Of a stretch of 5,718 bases of DNA, positions 1-5,718 are shown in pieces. Positions within the stretch are counted from its first letter, which is position 1, and each line of letters opens with the position of its first letter. This DNA is from Bacteroidota bacterium (GTDB taxonomy: Bacteria > Bacteroidota > Bacteroidia > Cytophagales > Hymenobacteraceae), in the NCBI GenBank assembly GCA_023424725.1, contig JAFADQ010000204.1, positions 1 through 5,718 on the forward strand. The letters run 5' to 3'. The notes below the pieces were generated by a model. That model worked only from the letters and a program-made list of their open reading frames with translations, was not told the DNA's origin and made no database searches. Both the position numbers and the translations under genes were made by a program.

Positions 1-306
1 CTGCTGATGCTGGTGCTAAGCGGCGGGTTCGATAATATAAGTGTGGTGATAAGATCTACAATTCTGCAACTTATAACGCCCGATAATATGCGTGGGCGGG
101 TATCGGCTGTGAACCACATTTTTATAGGCTCCAGCAACGAAATCGGCGCTTTCGAATCGGGTGTGATGGCAAGGCTGATGGGCACCGTAACCTCGGTGGT
201 TTTTGGCGGTACTATGACACTTTTGGTTGTAGCGGCCACATATTTAAAGGCTCCAGCCCTGCGCAAGGTTAACCTAAGCAAGCTAAACGAAGATAGCGGC
301 AGCTAA
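1..306 (+). CDS. MFS transporter, C-terminal fragment (EntS-like exporter family)
   Basis: This is the last 101 codons of a major facilitator superfamily permease; the 5' part lies outside the window. The frame is open from base 1 and ends at TAA 304-306. The segment DNISVVIRSTILQ followed by TPDNMRGRVSAVN is the typical loop and helix start of the MFS_3/EntS-like group. It is followed by SSNEIGAFESGVMARLMG and a final hydrophobic helix (about residues 64-82 of the fragment), then a short charged cytoplasmic tail. Members are inner-membrane, proton-driven exporters of siderophores, drugs or unknown small molecules; the substrate cannot be told from this fragment. A full-length member is about 400-430 residues, so roughly three quarters is missing. 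The ATG at base 7 is internal and is not the start. A hairpin about 55 bases downstream may end its transcript. Confidence 0.88.
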   Translation: MLMLVLSGGFDNISVVIRSTILQLITPDNMRGRVSAVNHIFIGSSNEIGAFESGVMARLMGTVTSVVFGGTMTLLVVAATYLKAPALRKVNLSKLNEDSGS

Positions 307-361
307 AAAACACGGTCTAAGATACTATTGATTTACGCATTATAAACTTCAGCACAAACTG

Positions 362-401
362 TTATGCTGTAGCGGCCAAAAAAATAGCTGTTACAGCATA
401 A
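362..401 (+). terminator. Long inverted repeat after the MFS gene, possible terminator
   Basis: TTATGCTGTA (362-371) and TACAGCATAA (392-401) are perfect inverted copies. On the + strand the stem extends inward to 15 base pairs, 362-376 with 387-401, using two G-U pairs (G372-U391 and G374-U389). This leaves a 10-base A-rich loop at 377-386. It lies 55 bases after the MFS stop and 140 bases before the lipoprotein start. No T run follows it, so it is not a classic intrinsic terminator; it may stabilise the 3' end or act as a weak terminator. The pairing is visible in the sequence; the role is inferred. Confidence 0.5.
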
Positions 402-470
402 ATCCGGAAGCTGTTTTATGGTTTCTGTTGCCTGGCTGTTGCATTTATTTTCGCGTTGGCATTTTCATTC

Positions 471-500
471 TTTGCGGCATAATTTCTATCTATAACTTTG
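471..500 (+). promoter_or_regulatory. Bacteroidota-type promoter for the lipoprotein gene
   Basis: TAACTTTG at 493-500 matches the Bacteroidota sigma-70 -7 element TAnnTTTG exactly. TTTG at 471-474 lies 18 bases upstream, at acceptable spacing for the -33 element. Transcription would begin around base 507, giving a leader of about 35 bases before the ATG at 542. Because the element lies downstream of the ATG at 428, it also supports the shorter reading of the gene. Confidence 0.6.
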
Positions 501-541
501 GCACAAAATATGAACTTGCCATTGTAATCAGATTCTGCTCC

Positions 542-1678
542 ATGCGATTTATTTTACTTTTTTTAACAGTGCTTATGCTGGCCGGCTGCACCTCTGGCCG
601 AAAGGCGTATTTGCGCGGCGATTACGACGAAGCCACCTTAAAGGCAATAAACAGGCTACGCTCCAGCCCGAACAATAAAAAGGCGCAAACAACGCTCCGG
701 CAGGCTTATAACCAATCGGTTATCTGGCACCAGGGCATAATAGCAAACGTGGCAAAAAGCGCCAATATTTATAAGTGGGAAGAAATTGCCGATCATTATA
801 AACAGCTTGACAGACTGGCCGCCGAGCTGCAAACCTGCCCCGCCTGCCTGCGCATAATTACAATACCAAAGCAATTTGCAACCCAGCACGACGAGGCCCG
901 CCTTAAAGCCGCCGAAGTCCGTTACGAAAGCGGAAAAAAAGCCCTTGACCGGGACGATTCACGGCAATCGGCGCGCGAAGCGTACGAGCATTTTTCTATT
1001 GCCGAGCTGTATTACCCAAACTATAAAAACACCCCGCAGCTGCGCGCCGAGGCTAAATTTTATGCTACTTTAAAAGTGCTTGTAAAAGATATTCCGGTGC
1101 AAAGCAGAGCGCTTTCTGTTAGCGCCGAGTTTTTCGAGAATAAAGTGAGGGAATTTCTGCGCGATGGAAACCGCAACGAGTTTGTTCGCTTTTACACACC
1201 GCAAGAGCTGCAGGCACTAAAAAACACTGCGCCAGACCAGATTTTGAGTTTGTCTTTCGATGAATTTATGATTGGCCAAACCCACCTGCGCGATTCTGAA
1301 ACCGAAATAACCCGCGACAGCGTTCAGGTTGGTTCTGTAACGGTAGAGGGCGTAAAACATCCGGTATACAACACGGTAAAAGCCAAGCTAAGGGTTTTCG
1401 ATAAAAGAGTGATCAGCACGGGCGTGCTCGATTTACGGATTACAGATGCGCGCACCAACACCATTCTTACCCAGGAAAAACTTCCGGGCACTTTTACCTG
1501 GGAAACCCGCTGGGCCACGTTTAACGGCGACGAAAGGGCACTAACCGCCGATGATCTTAAACTTACCCGTTTAAAAGATGTGCCGCCGCCACCGCCGCAA
1601 GACCTGTTTATCGCTTTTACCCAACCTATTTTTAGCCAGATAACTTCTAAACTACAGCATTTTTACAGCAGGTATTAA
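542..1678 (+). CDS. Lipoprotein of unknown function with TPR-like helices and a CPAC motif
   Basis: The product is a 378-residue exported lipoprotein; I do not recognise a characterised function. Residues 1-15 are a lipoprotein signal peptide (MRFILLFLTV, then LMLAG) ending in the lipobox LAGC, so Cys16 would be lipidated. The residues after it (TSGRKAY) lack the acidic cluster that often sends Bacteroidota lipoproteins to the cell surface, so a periplasm-facing anchor is more likely. Residues 20-60 and about 115-178 are helical and resemble tetratricopeptide-like repeats (AYLRGDYDEATLKAINRL; AREAYEHFSIAELYYPNY). A CPAC motif sits at 99-102. The second half (about 180-345) looks beta-rich, with a GTFTWETRWATFNGDERAL segment, then five prolines (348-352) and an aromatic C-terminus. 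The start was set at ATG 542 rather than 428 because only this start begins with the signal peptide, and a promoter candidate lies between them. The CPAC, GDERAL and PPPPPQDLF segments look like those of a conserved Bacteroidota family, judged from memory and not searched. Confidence 0.85.
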   Translation: MRFILLFLTVLMLAGCTSGRKAYLRGDYDEATLKAINRLRSSPNNKKAQTTLRQAYNQSVIWHQGIIANVAKSANIYKWEEIADHYKQLDRLAAELQTCPACLRIITIPKQFATQHDEARLKAAEVRYESGKKALDRDDSRQSAREAYEHFSIAELYYPNYKNTPQLRAEAKFYATLKVLVKDIPVQSRALSVSAEFFENKVREFLRDGNRNEFVRFYTPQELQALKNTAPDQILSLSFDEFMIGQTHLRDSETEITRDSVQVGSVTVEGVKHPVYNTVKAKLRVFDKRVISTGVLDLRITDARTNTILTQEKLPGTFTWETRWATFNGDERALTADDLKLTRLKDVPPPPPQDLFIAFTQPIFSQITSKLQHFYSRY

Positions 1679-1718
1679 GGCCCGGTTCGCAAGCCGTATA
1701 AAAGAAAAAGTAACACCC

Positions 1719-1758
1719 AAAAAAAGCCGCCAATTTCTGCTGAAACGGCGGCTTTTTT
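1719..1758. terminator. Bidirectional intrinsic terminator between convergent genes
   Basis: GCCGCC (1726-1731) pairs with GGCGGC (1747-1752). Inside the loop, TTTC (1734-1737) pairs with GAAA (1742-1745) around a TGCT tetraloop. The stem is preceded by seven A (1719-1725) and followed by six T (1753-1758), so each strand carries a U run after the hairpin. It lies 47 bases after the lipoprotein stop on the + strand and 27 bases after the reductase stop on the - strand, so it can serve both converging genes. Confidence 0.92.
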
Positions 1759-1779
1759 GGTGCTTGCAGGTTACACTTT

Positions 1780-2352
1780 TCAGAATTTATTTTCTTTAAT
1801 CAGCTTAAGGCCTTTTGTCCAGCGCACCAGTTCGTTCAGCATGGTGTTGGCCGCTTTTTCTGATATTTCGGGAGCTACAAACTGGTGTTGGTCGTTAATG
1901 TATTGCGTAAAATGCGGGAAATTTACAGCCTCCATTAGCGGCACCATTCTAAATGTAGAAAGATCTGCTTTAAGGGCATTGGCCGCCCGCGTACCAGCAG
2001 AAACGCCACCATAACTTACAATTCCGGCGGCTTTGTAACCCCACTCGTGCACCAGGTATTCCAGCGCATTTCGCAGAGGCGCCGGATAGTTATAATCGTA
2101 CTCGGCGGTTACAAAAATAAAGGCATCGGCATCGGCAATTTTAGCGCTCCATTTTTTGGTGTGTTCGTGCTCGTATTTTTGCAAAACAGGGTGCGCGGCT
2201 TCGTCCATTAAGGGCAATTTTATCTCGCCTAAATCAAGCACTTCTACATTAAAACTGCCATGCCTGCGCGCGCAACCCGCAACCCAGGCCGCCACCATAG
2301 GCCCTTTGCGGCCCGGCCTTACCGTAGACGAAATTATTTTAAGATTGTACAT
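1780..2352 (-). CDS. NAD(P)H-dependent FMN reductase / quinone reductase (flavodoxin-like fold)
   Basis: This 190-residue protein fits the usual 180-200 residues of the NADPH-dependent FMN reductase family. These are cytoplasmic enzymes that use NAD(P)H to reduce bound FMN and pass electrons to quinones, azo compounds or other flavins. The N-terminal strand LKIISST leads into the FMN-phosphate loop STVRPGRKG (residues 9-17). The segment EYDYNYPAPLRNALEYL (84-100) is the isoalloxazine-contacting loop and helix, and VHEWGYKAAGIVSYGGVSAG (101-120) is the second flavin loop. This stretch resembles yeast Lot6-type quinone reductases, which carry YHEW and SYGG at the same place. The usual PEYN is AEYD here, a modest departure. 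ATG at 2352-2350 starts just before the first strand, so no longer start is needed. A kinase gene lies 65 bases upstream on the same strand, and no clear terminator separates them. The natural acceptor cannot be read from the sequence. Confidence 0.92.
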   Translation of the reverse strand: MYNLKIISSTVRPGRKGPMVAAWVAGCARRHGSFNVEVLDLGEIKLPLMDEAAHPVLQKYEHEHTKKWSAKIADADAFIFVTAEYDYNYPAPLRNALEYLVHEWGYKAAGIVSYGGVSAGTRAANALKADLSTFRMVPLMEAVNFPHFTQYINDQHQFVAPEISEKAANTMLNELVRWTKGLKLIKENKF

Positions 2353-2417
2353 TCTGGTTTATTTTGTTTCGGTTAAATTTTACTTTTTAAGAGGGAGTTA
2401 TTTAACATGCCCTTAAC

Positions 2418-3482
2418 CTATAACGGAAGCGAAACATGAAAAGCAGCCCCCGCGCCAGGCTTGCTTTCTACCCAAATCTTGCCACCGTGCACCTCTACTA
2501 TCTGGCGCACAATAGAAAGGCCAACGCCTGTGCTCGCCTCGCCTCGTAAACCTGGCCGCGAAGCTTTGTTATATCGGTCGAAAATAAGCGGCTGTAAGTC
2601 GTCAGGAATTCCGATGCCCGAGTCTGAATGAACAATGCGAAGCTCATTTTGTTCGCGCGAAATATGCACTGTAATTTGGCCGCCTTCAGGTGTAAACTTT
2701 ACCGAGTTCATTACCAGGTTATTAATTATTTGCGAAAACTTAATTTCATCCAGCTCGGCTATAATTTTTGGGTCGTTACAATAAACCTTAAACTGGTGGT
2801 TTTGCTTATTTACGGCTCTAAAAGATGTCAGAATTTTTTCTACCATTTCCGGCACGTTAATTCTGTCTTTCTTAAGCAGTATAACCGGCGACTTTACGTG
2901 CTCGTCGTGCAACACATCGGCAATAAGATTAATGCAATCGTGGCTGGCTTTGTCTATTATCGAGAACAGTTTTTCGGCATCGGCAGGTGCATCTTGCCGG
3001 CTATCGCGCAGCAAACCGGCCGCCCCCTGAATATGGGCCAACGGCGCTTTAAGGTCGTGCGCAACAATTGCCAGCACAGAGTTTTTCCGGCGTGCATATT
3101 CCAGTAGGTAATTTTCGTAATGCGCTTCTTCGGTTACATTTTCCGCCATTCCTACAAGCACGGCTTCGCTGCTCTTTTCTTCCTGAACCAGCCTCGCATC
3201 TACGTGTATATATTTTATACTGTTATTATGAGATACACGTATCGTCATGCAAAAATGCCTGGTTTCCGGCAACTCTTTCCAGCGGTTTGCTACTGCTTCC
3301 CGCTCGTCGGGGTGCACTTTTTTTAATAGAATTTCCGGATGTTTATAAACCTGTTCTACCTCTAATTCCAGCACATCTTTTATGGCGGTACTTATAAAAC
3401 CGAAGCTATTCTTTTCTATATTATACTGAAACAGAATTTTGTTTCCCGCGGTGGCAAATTTCTGAAAGAGGTTAAAATCCAT
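2418..3482 (-). CDS. Soluble PAS-domain sensor histidine kinase
   Basis: The product is a 354-residue two-component kinase that autophosphorylates on histidine and passes the phosphate to a response regulator; none is encoded in this window. It has no signal peptide or membrane helix, so it senses a cytoplasmic cue. Residues about 10-118 look like a PAS fold (ILFQYNIEKNSFGFIS, then KYIHVDARL and VLVGMAENVTEE). A short helix leads to the H-box VLAIVAHDLKAPLAHIQG with phospho-acceptor His142. The ATPase domain has the N-box NNLVMNSVKFTPEGG (Asn259), the G1 box DSGIGIP (287-293), the IFDRYNKASRPGLRGEAS lid region typical of Bacteroidota kinases, and the G2 box STGVGLSIV. All catalytic residues appear intact. 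The frame can be extended seven codons to a TTG at 3503, but ATG 3482-3480 is preferred. The reductase gene downstream may share its transcript. No LOV-type flavin cysteine motif or haem motif is evident in the PAS region, so the ligand is unknown. Confidence 0.93.
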   Translation of the reverse strand: MDFNLFQKFATAGNKILFQYNIEKNSFGFISTAIKDVLELEVEQVYKHPEILLKKVHPDEREAVANRWKELPETRHFCMTIRVSHNNSIKYIHVDARLVQEEKSSEAVLVGMAENVTEEAHYENYLLEYARRKNSVLAIVAHDLKAPLAHIQGAAGLLRDSRQDAPADAEKLFSIIDKASHDCINLIADVLHDEHVKSPVILLKKDRINVPEMVEKILTSFRAVNKQNHQFKVYCNDPKIIAELDEIKFSQIINNLVMNSVKFTPEGGQITVHISREQNELRIVHSDSGIGIPDDLQPLIFDRYNKASRPGLRGEASTGVGLSIVRQIVEVHGGKIWVESKPGAGAAFHVSLPL

Positions 3483-3792
3483 TAAGTTTTTATTGTTAAG
3501 CAACAGTTAGAAAATTGGCCTTGTACTAAGCGCGTTTCCGATAGCGAAAATGAAAAGTTTCAGCTCCGGGAAACCCTCTTCTTCAGCAATGCATGCAAAA
3601 CCTGCAAATTACGGCCCTTACTGTAATAGAAAACAGGCTTTTTCTTTAGTACGTAAAATACCGAAAGCAGATAAAAACTATTTCTTTTTGTGCTAAACAG
3701 AAACCTGTGGCGCTCATTTTTATGGGCATCAGAAGGGAAATAAGCCTAACAGAGAAAGTACTTTTTCAGCACCATTATCTTCTTAAAACAAA
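3483..3792. other. AT-rich intergenic region without a recognised gene
   Basis: About 310 bases lie between the kinase start and the terminator of the racemase gene. I see no open frame of useful length on either strand, no RNA gene and no match to the TAnnTTTG promoter element on the - strand that would drive the kinase. Short features such as TTACTGTAA (near 3619-3627) and the distant inverted pair GTACTAA/TTAGTAC are no better than chance. The region must presumably hold the kinase promoter, in a form I cannot identify. Confidence 0.6.
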
Positions 3793-3832
3793 TTACCCTG
3801 CAATGGCCATAAAAATGGCTATTGCAGGGTAA
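3784..3832 (-). terminator. Strong intrinsic terminator of the racemase gene
   Basis: Bases 3793-3810 and 3815-3832 are inverted copies over 18 positions with one imperfect pair, closing on a four-base loop at 3811-3814. On the - strand the hairpin begins 27 bases after the racemase stop and is followed by the T-rich tail TTTGTTTT (3792 down to about 3785), as expected of an intrinsic terminator. The + strand side lacks a T run, so it is directional. Confidence 0.88.
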
Positions 3833-3859
3833 ATCTTCTGCCAAAAAAACTTTTTACTA

Positions 3860-4960
3860 TTATGCCTGCACAAGTTCGGGCACGTTGCTGGGCACTACCT
3901 TTTTATCTATATAATGCGAATTAAGCACCTGCAACGCACCCATATATTTAAGATGAAACGACAGAAAATCGCCTACTTTATAGCCGTTCAGGTTATCGCC
4001 TAAATCTACAATAAGCATATCGGAGCTGGCGCCTGCCACTTCCAGATCGGGGTTTACGGGTTTAATAAACTGCGGATTTACATCCAGCAATCCAAAATCA
4101 AGAATGGCGCGGTAAGAAGTTCTGCCATATAACGTCGGGTCTACTTCGTAGCGCTCGCCCGAGGGGTTGGTGCTCAGCTCGCCAATCGGCAACATCGGTT
4201 TTTTGGTGATCTCGATAATCTCGCCAAACAGCTCGAACACGTGCGGCTCCATGCCTTCCAGTGTTTTTTCTTCGAACAGATTTACACCAAAAAACAGTGT
4301 TTCGCCAACTCTGAAATGGTTTATGCCCCTTGGTATCTGGCTGGTGATAAGCAACGGAATGGTAACCGATGTGCCGGCCGAGATCCAGGGAATTTTGCGG
4401 TTAAATTTAAGCTCTATTATTTGCTTGTAAAGGCTTAGTTGTATAAGCTTGTCTTGCGATGGCATTACACCGTGCAAACAGTTAAGGTTAGTGCCCAGGC
4501 CAATAACCTCTATGTTGGGCAGCTCAAAAACTTTGGCGTAAAAAGTTATCAGGTGGTCGCCCATGATGCCTTCGCGCAAATCGCCGGTTTCTATCATGAT
4601 GATCACCTTATGGACCTTGTTTTGTTTTACCGCCTCATCCGACATTAATTTAAGCGTAGAGTACTCGGTATTCATGCTTACATCGGCGTAGCGTATCAGC
4701 TCTTCTATTTTGCCCAGGCTGGGCGGTTTTATAAATACGGTTTGTATATCGGGGGCAATCTCTTTTATGGCTTTCAGGTTTTTTACCCTGGAGTCGTAAA
4801 TCTCGGTAATACCCAAATCTATAAGCACTTGCAGATATTCCGGGTGGCCGCAAAGCAATTTAGATACTACGCCCCAATCCATGTTGTGCTCGCTGAAAAG
4901 TTTTTTCAGAAAGTTAAAGTTATGCTGTAATTTATCCTGATATAAGTTTAAATATGCCAT
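3860..4960 (-). CDS. PLP-dependent amino acid racemase, alanine/ornithine racemase family
   Basis: This 366-residue enzyme belongs to the fold-type III PLP racemases and most resembles the ornithine racemase (Orr)/YhfX-like branch rather than the cell-wall alanine racemase Alr. These enzymes interconvert the L and D forms of an amino acid in the cytoplasm. The PLP-binding lysine is expected to be Lys34 in GVVSKLLCGHPE, comparable to the TKVVCG segment of Orr. Other family signatures follow in order: DSRVKNLKAIK (56-66), ADVSMNTE (92-99), METGDLREGI-like IETGDLREGIM (123-133), GLGTNLNCLHGVMPS (154-168), SAGTSV (194-199) and the phosphate-contacting region FRVGETLFFG (216-225). The C-terminal third (about 240-350) is the beta domain. 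The length is typical and no domain is missing. The ATG at 4960-4958 sits directly before the first helix. The substrate is uncertain: alanine, ornithine, lysine or another amino acid are all possible. A hairpin precedes the gene and a strong terminator follows, so it is probably transcribed alone. Confidence 0.92.
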   Translation of the reverse strand: MAYLNLYQDKLQHNFNFLKKLFSEHNMDWGVVSKLLCGHPEYLQVLIDLGITEIYDSRVKNLKAIKEIAPDIQTVFIKPPSLGKIEELIRYADVSMNTEYSTLKLMSDEAVKQNKVHKVIIMIETGDLREGIMGDHLITFYAKVFELPNIEVIGLGTNLNCLHGVMPSQDKLIQLSLYKQIIELKFNRKIPWISAGTSVTIPLLITSQIPRGINHFRVGETLFFGVNLFEEKTLEGMEPHVFELFGEIIEITKKPMLPIGELSTNPSGERYEVDPTLYGRTSYRAILDFGLLDVNPQFIKPVNPDLEVAGASSDMLIVDLGDNLNGYKVGDFLSFHLKYMGALQVLNSHYIDKKVVPSNVPELVQA

Positions 4961-4985
4961 CTACGTGGTTTCTGATTCAACATAT

Positions 4986-5007
4986 AAAGCCCGGGAGGGG
5001 CTTTTTT
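4986..5007 (-). terminator. Hairpin between the acetyltransferase and racemase genes
   Basis: AAAGCCC (4986-4992) pairs with GGGCTTT (4998-5004) around a five-base loop. Read on the - strand it begins 19-22 bases after the acetyltransferase stop and is followed by TTTATATG, a short, imperfect U tract. Read on the + strand it is followed by six T (5002-5007), but no + strand gene is present. It most likely ends the acetyltransferase transcript. Because it also lies 25 bases before the racemase ATG, partial read-through is possible. Confidence 0.7.
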
Positions 5008-5025
5008 GCCATACGGCATTCGTGT

Positions 5026-5484
5026 TTATTTGGCCAGCCTCATTTCGAGGTACTTATTAGTAAAGCCTAAGCGTTCGTACAGGCGGCGTGCGGGGTTATC
5101 GGGCTCTACGTGCAGCGCTATGCTGCCAGGTGCAGCATCTATGGCCTGTTGCATTAGCTTTTTGCCAAGGCCGCTGCCGCGCATGTTTTCGTGCACGGCA
5201 ATGTACACTAATATATGCTCAGGTATGTAGCCGTCCATGCCTGTGTTATTTATTATTACTGCTCCCGAAATCTGGCCGTTGTTATGCGCCAGCACTATAA
5301 AACCGCCCTGGCCGGTACGCCCCATGGCATAGTGAAGGCATTTCAGAATATCTTCTTTTTTATCGCCGTATTTGCCTAAATGATGGTACAAAAATCCGGC
5401 TACAGCGTCGAGCTCGGCATCAGTAGGATTGTTTTGCGGATGAATAATTTGGAATGTAACATCTGTGGAAGCAGAAGTGGCCAT
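5026..5484 (-). CDS. GNAT family N-acetyltransferase
   Basis: The product is a 152-residue single-domain acetyltransferase, the usual size for a minimal GNAT fold. It would transfer the acetyl group from acetyl-CoA to an amine; the acceptor is unknown. Residues 62-81 (FIVLAHNNGQISGAVIINN) form the central strands. HILVYIAVHENMRGSGLGKK (90-109) contains motif A, with the acetyl-CoA pyrophosphate loop R102-G-S-G-L-G107. ALHVEPDNPARRLYERLGF (123-141) is the motif B strand and helix, with the common NPARRLYERLGF ending, and a last strand (YLEMRL) closes the fold. The frame extends 21 codons upstream to a GTG at 5547, but that extension is basic and hydrophobic without family character, so ATG 5484-5482 is preferred. 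The racemase lies just downstream on the same strand, separated by a hairpin. No promoter matching the Bacteroidota consensus was found upstream. Confidence 0.9.
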   Translation of the reverse strand: MATSASTDVTFQIIHPQNNPTDAELDAVAGFLYHHLGKYGDKKEDILKCLHYAMGRTGQGGFIVLAHNNGQISGAVIINNTGMDGYIPEHILVYIAVHENMRGSGLGKKLMQQAIDAAPGSIALHVEPDNPARRLYERLGFTNKYLEMRLAK

Positions 5485-5548
5485 AGAACAAAGAATTGTG
5501 CAACTTTTAAGGTTGCTTTTAAAAATATAAGAAGATGAATATAGCACT

Positions 5549-5718
5549 TTAATAACGGCTACGCAAAGGCAATTGTTTAAAAAAGCACATCAAAAACAGC
5601 ATTTTATTTAAAAACACCACTAGTAATCTGGTATTTACAGCCAGTAGCGCTAGCACCAACAACAAACCTGTGTTTTGGCTTTTTCCGGGCAGCAACCTTA
5701 CCTTAAACCAGACTTTAA
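5549..5718 (-). CDS. Possible C-terminal end of a hydrophobic protein running off the window
   Basis: On the - strand one frame is open from the window edge for 55 codons to a TAA at 5551-5549. The translation is rich in Leu, Val and Phe (GLLLVLALLAVNTRLLVVF, then MLFLMCFF) and ends in a basic tail (KQLPLRSRY), so it could be one or two membrane helices at the end of a permease or similar protein. I do not recognise the family. An open stretch of this length could arise by chance when all frames are considered, and AT-rich DNA readily encodes Leu and Phe. If real, its stop lies 64 bases upstream of the acetyltransferase start on the same strand. Confidence 0.25.
   Translation of the reverse strand, partial: KVWFKVRLLPGKSQNTGLLLVLALLAVNTRLLVVFLNKMLFLMCFFKQLPLRSRY

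Noticed and set aside
229..378. The 11-base word TGTAGCGGCCA occurs near 229-239 and again at 368-378.
   Set aside because: Only two copies, one inside coding sequence and one inside the hairpin; no flanking similarity supports a repeat or attachment site.
428..541. N-terminal extension of the lipoprotein gene from the ATG at 428.
   Set aside because: It would bury the lipoprotein signal peptide behind 38 residues, and a good promoter candidate lies at 471-500, inside the extension.
2628..3107. A 159-codon open frame on the + strand, antisense to the kinase.
   Set aside because: It lies wholly within a kinase gene with intact motifs, and its translation shows no domain, so it is a shadow of the kinase coding sequence.
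3523..3652. Inverted pair GTACTAA (3523-3529) and TTAGTAC (3646-3652).
   Set aside because: Seven bases separated by over 100 bases in AT-rich DNA is expected by chance.
4167..4648. Several + strand open frames antisense to the racemase gene.
   Set aside because: They overlap a complete, well-supported gene and have no recognisable protein character.
5488..5495. CAAAGAAT on the + strand as a possible - strand promoter -7 element for the acetyltransferase.
   Set aside because: It differs from CAAAnnTA at two positions and lies only a few bases from the start codon, too close to serve.
5500..5520. Small hairpin GCAAC/GTTGC followed by four T, upstream of the acetyltransferase.
   Set aside because: The five-pair stem is weak and its T run faces the + strand, where no gene ends; no role can be supported.

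Overview
The window looks like ordinary chromosomal DNA of a Bacteroidota species. The evidence is a TAnnTTTG-type promoter element upstream of a lipoprotein gene, the absence of obvious Shine-Dalgarno sequences, and a histidine kinase carrying the RPGLRGExSTG-type linker common in kinases of this phylum. The lipoprotein also has the look of a Bacteroidota-restricted family. An order such as Cytophagales is possible, but the genus cannot be read from the sequence. I see no rRNA, tRNA, CRISPR array, insertion sequence or phage gene.

Layout, left to right. (1) 1-306, + strand: the 3' end of a major facilitator superfamily exporter, followed by a long hairpin at 362-401. (2) 542-1678, + strand: a conserved-looking lipoprotein of unknown function with its own promoter candidate at 471-500. 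(3) 1719-1758: a hairpin flanked by A and T runs that can terminate transcription from both sides. (4) 1780-2352 and 2418-3482, both - strand: a NAD(P)H-dependent FMN/quinone reductase, with a soluble PAS-histidine kinase upstream of it. The gap between them is 65 bases with no clear terminator, so they may be co-transcribed. (5) 3483-3792: AT-rich sequence with no gene. (6) 3793-3832: a strong terminator hairpin ending the next - strand gene. (7) 3860-4960, - strand: a PLP-dependent racemase of the alanine/ornithine racemase family. (8) 5026-5484, - strand: a GNAT acetyltransferase, separated from the racemase by a hairpin at 4986-5004. (9) 5485-5718: mostly non-coding, with a weakly supported hydrophobic reading frame running off the right edge on the - strand.

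The genes do not form one obvious pathway. The reductase and kinase may be a redox-related pair. The racemase and acetyltransferase may both act on amino acids or other small amines. Both links are inferred from adjacency only. Start codons were moved inward to ATG for three genes (lipoprotein, kinase, acetyltransferase), because the longer frames begin with an ATG ahead of the promoter candidate, a TTG and a GTG respectively. I did not find convincing evidence of a new multi-gene system. The most interesting items are the lipoprotein of unknown function with a CPAC motif, the racemase/acetyltransferase neighbourhood, and an RNA hairpin whose stem is completed by G-U pairs on only one strand.
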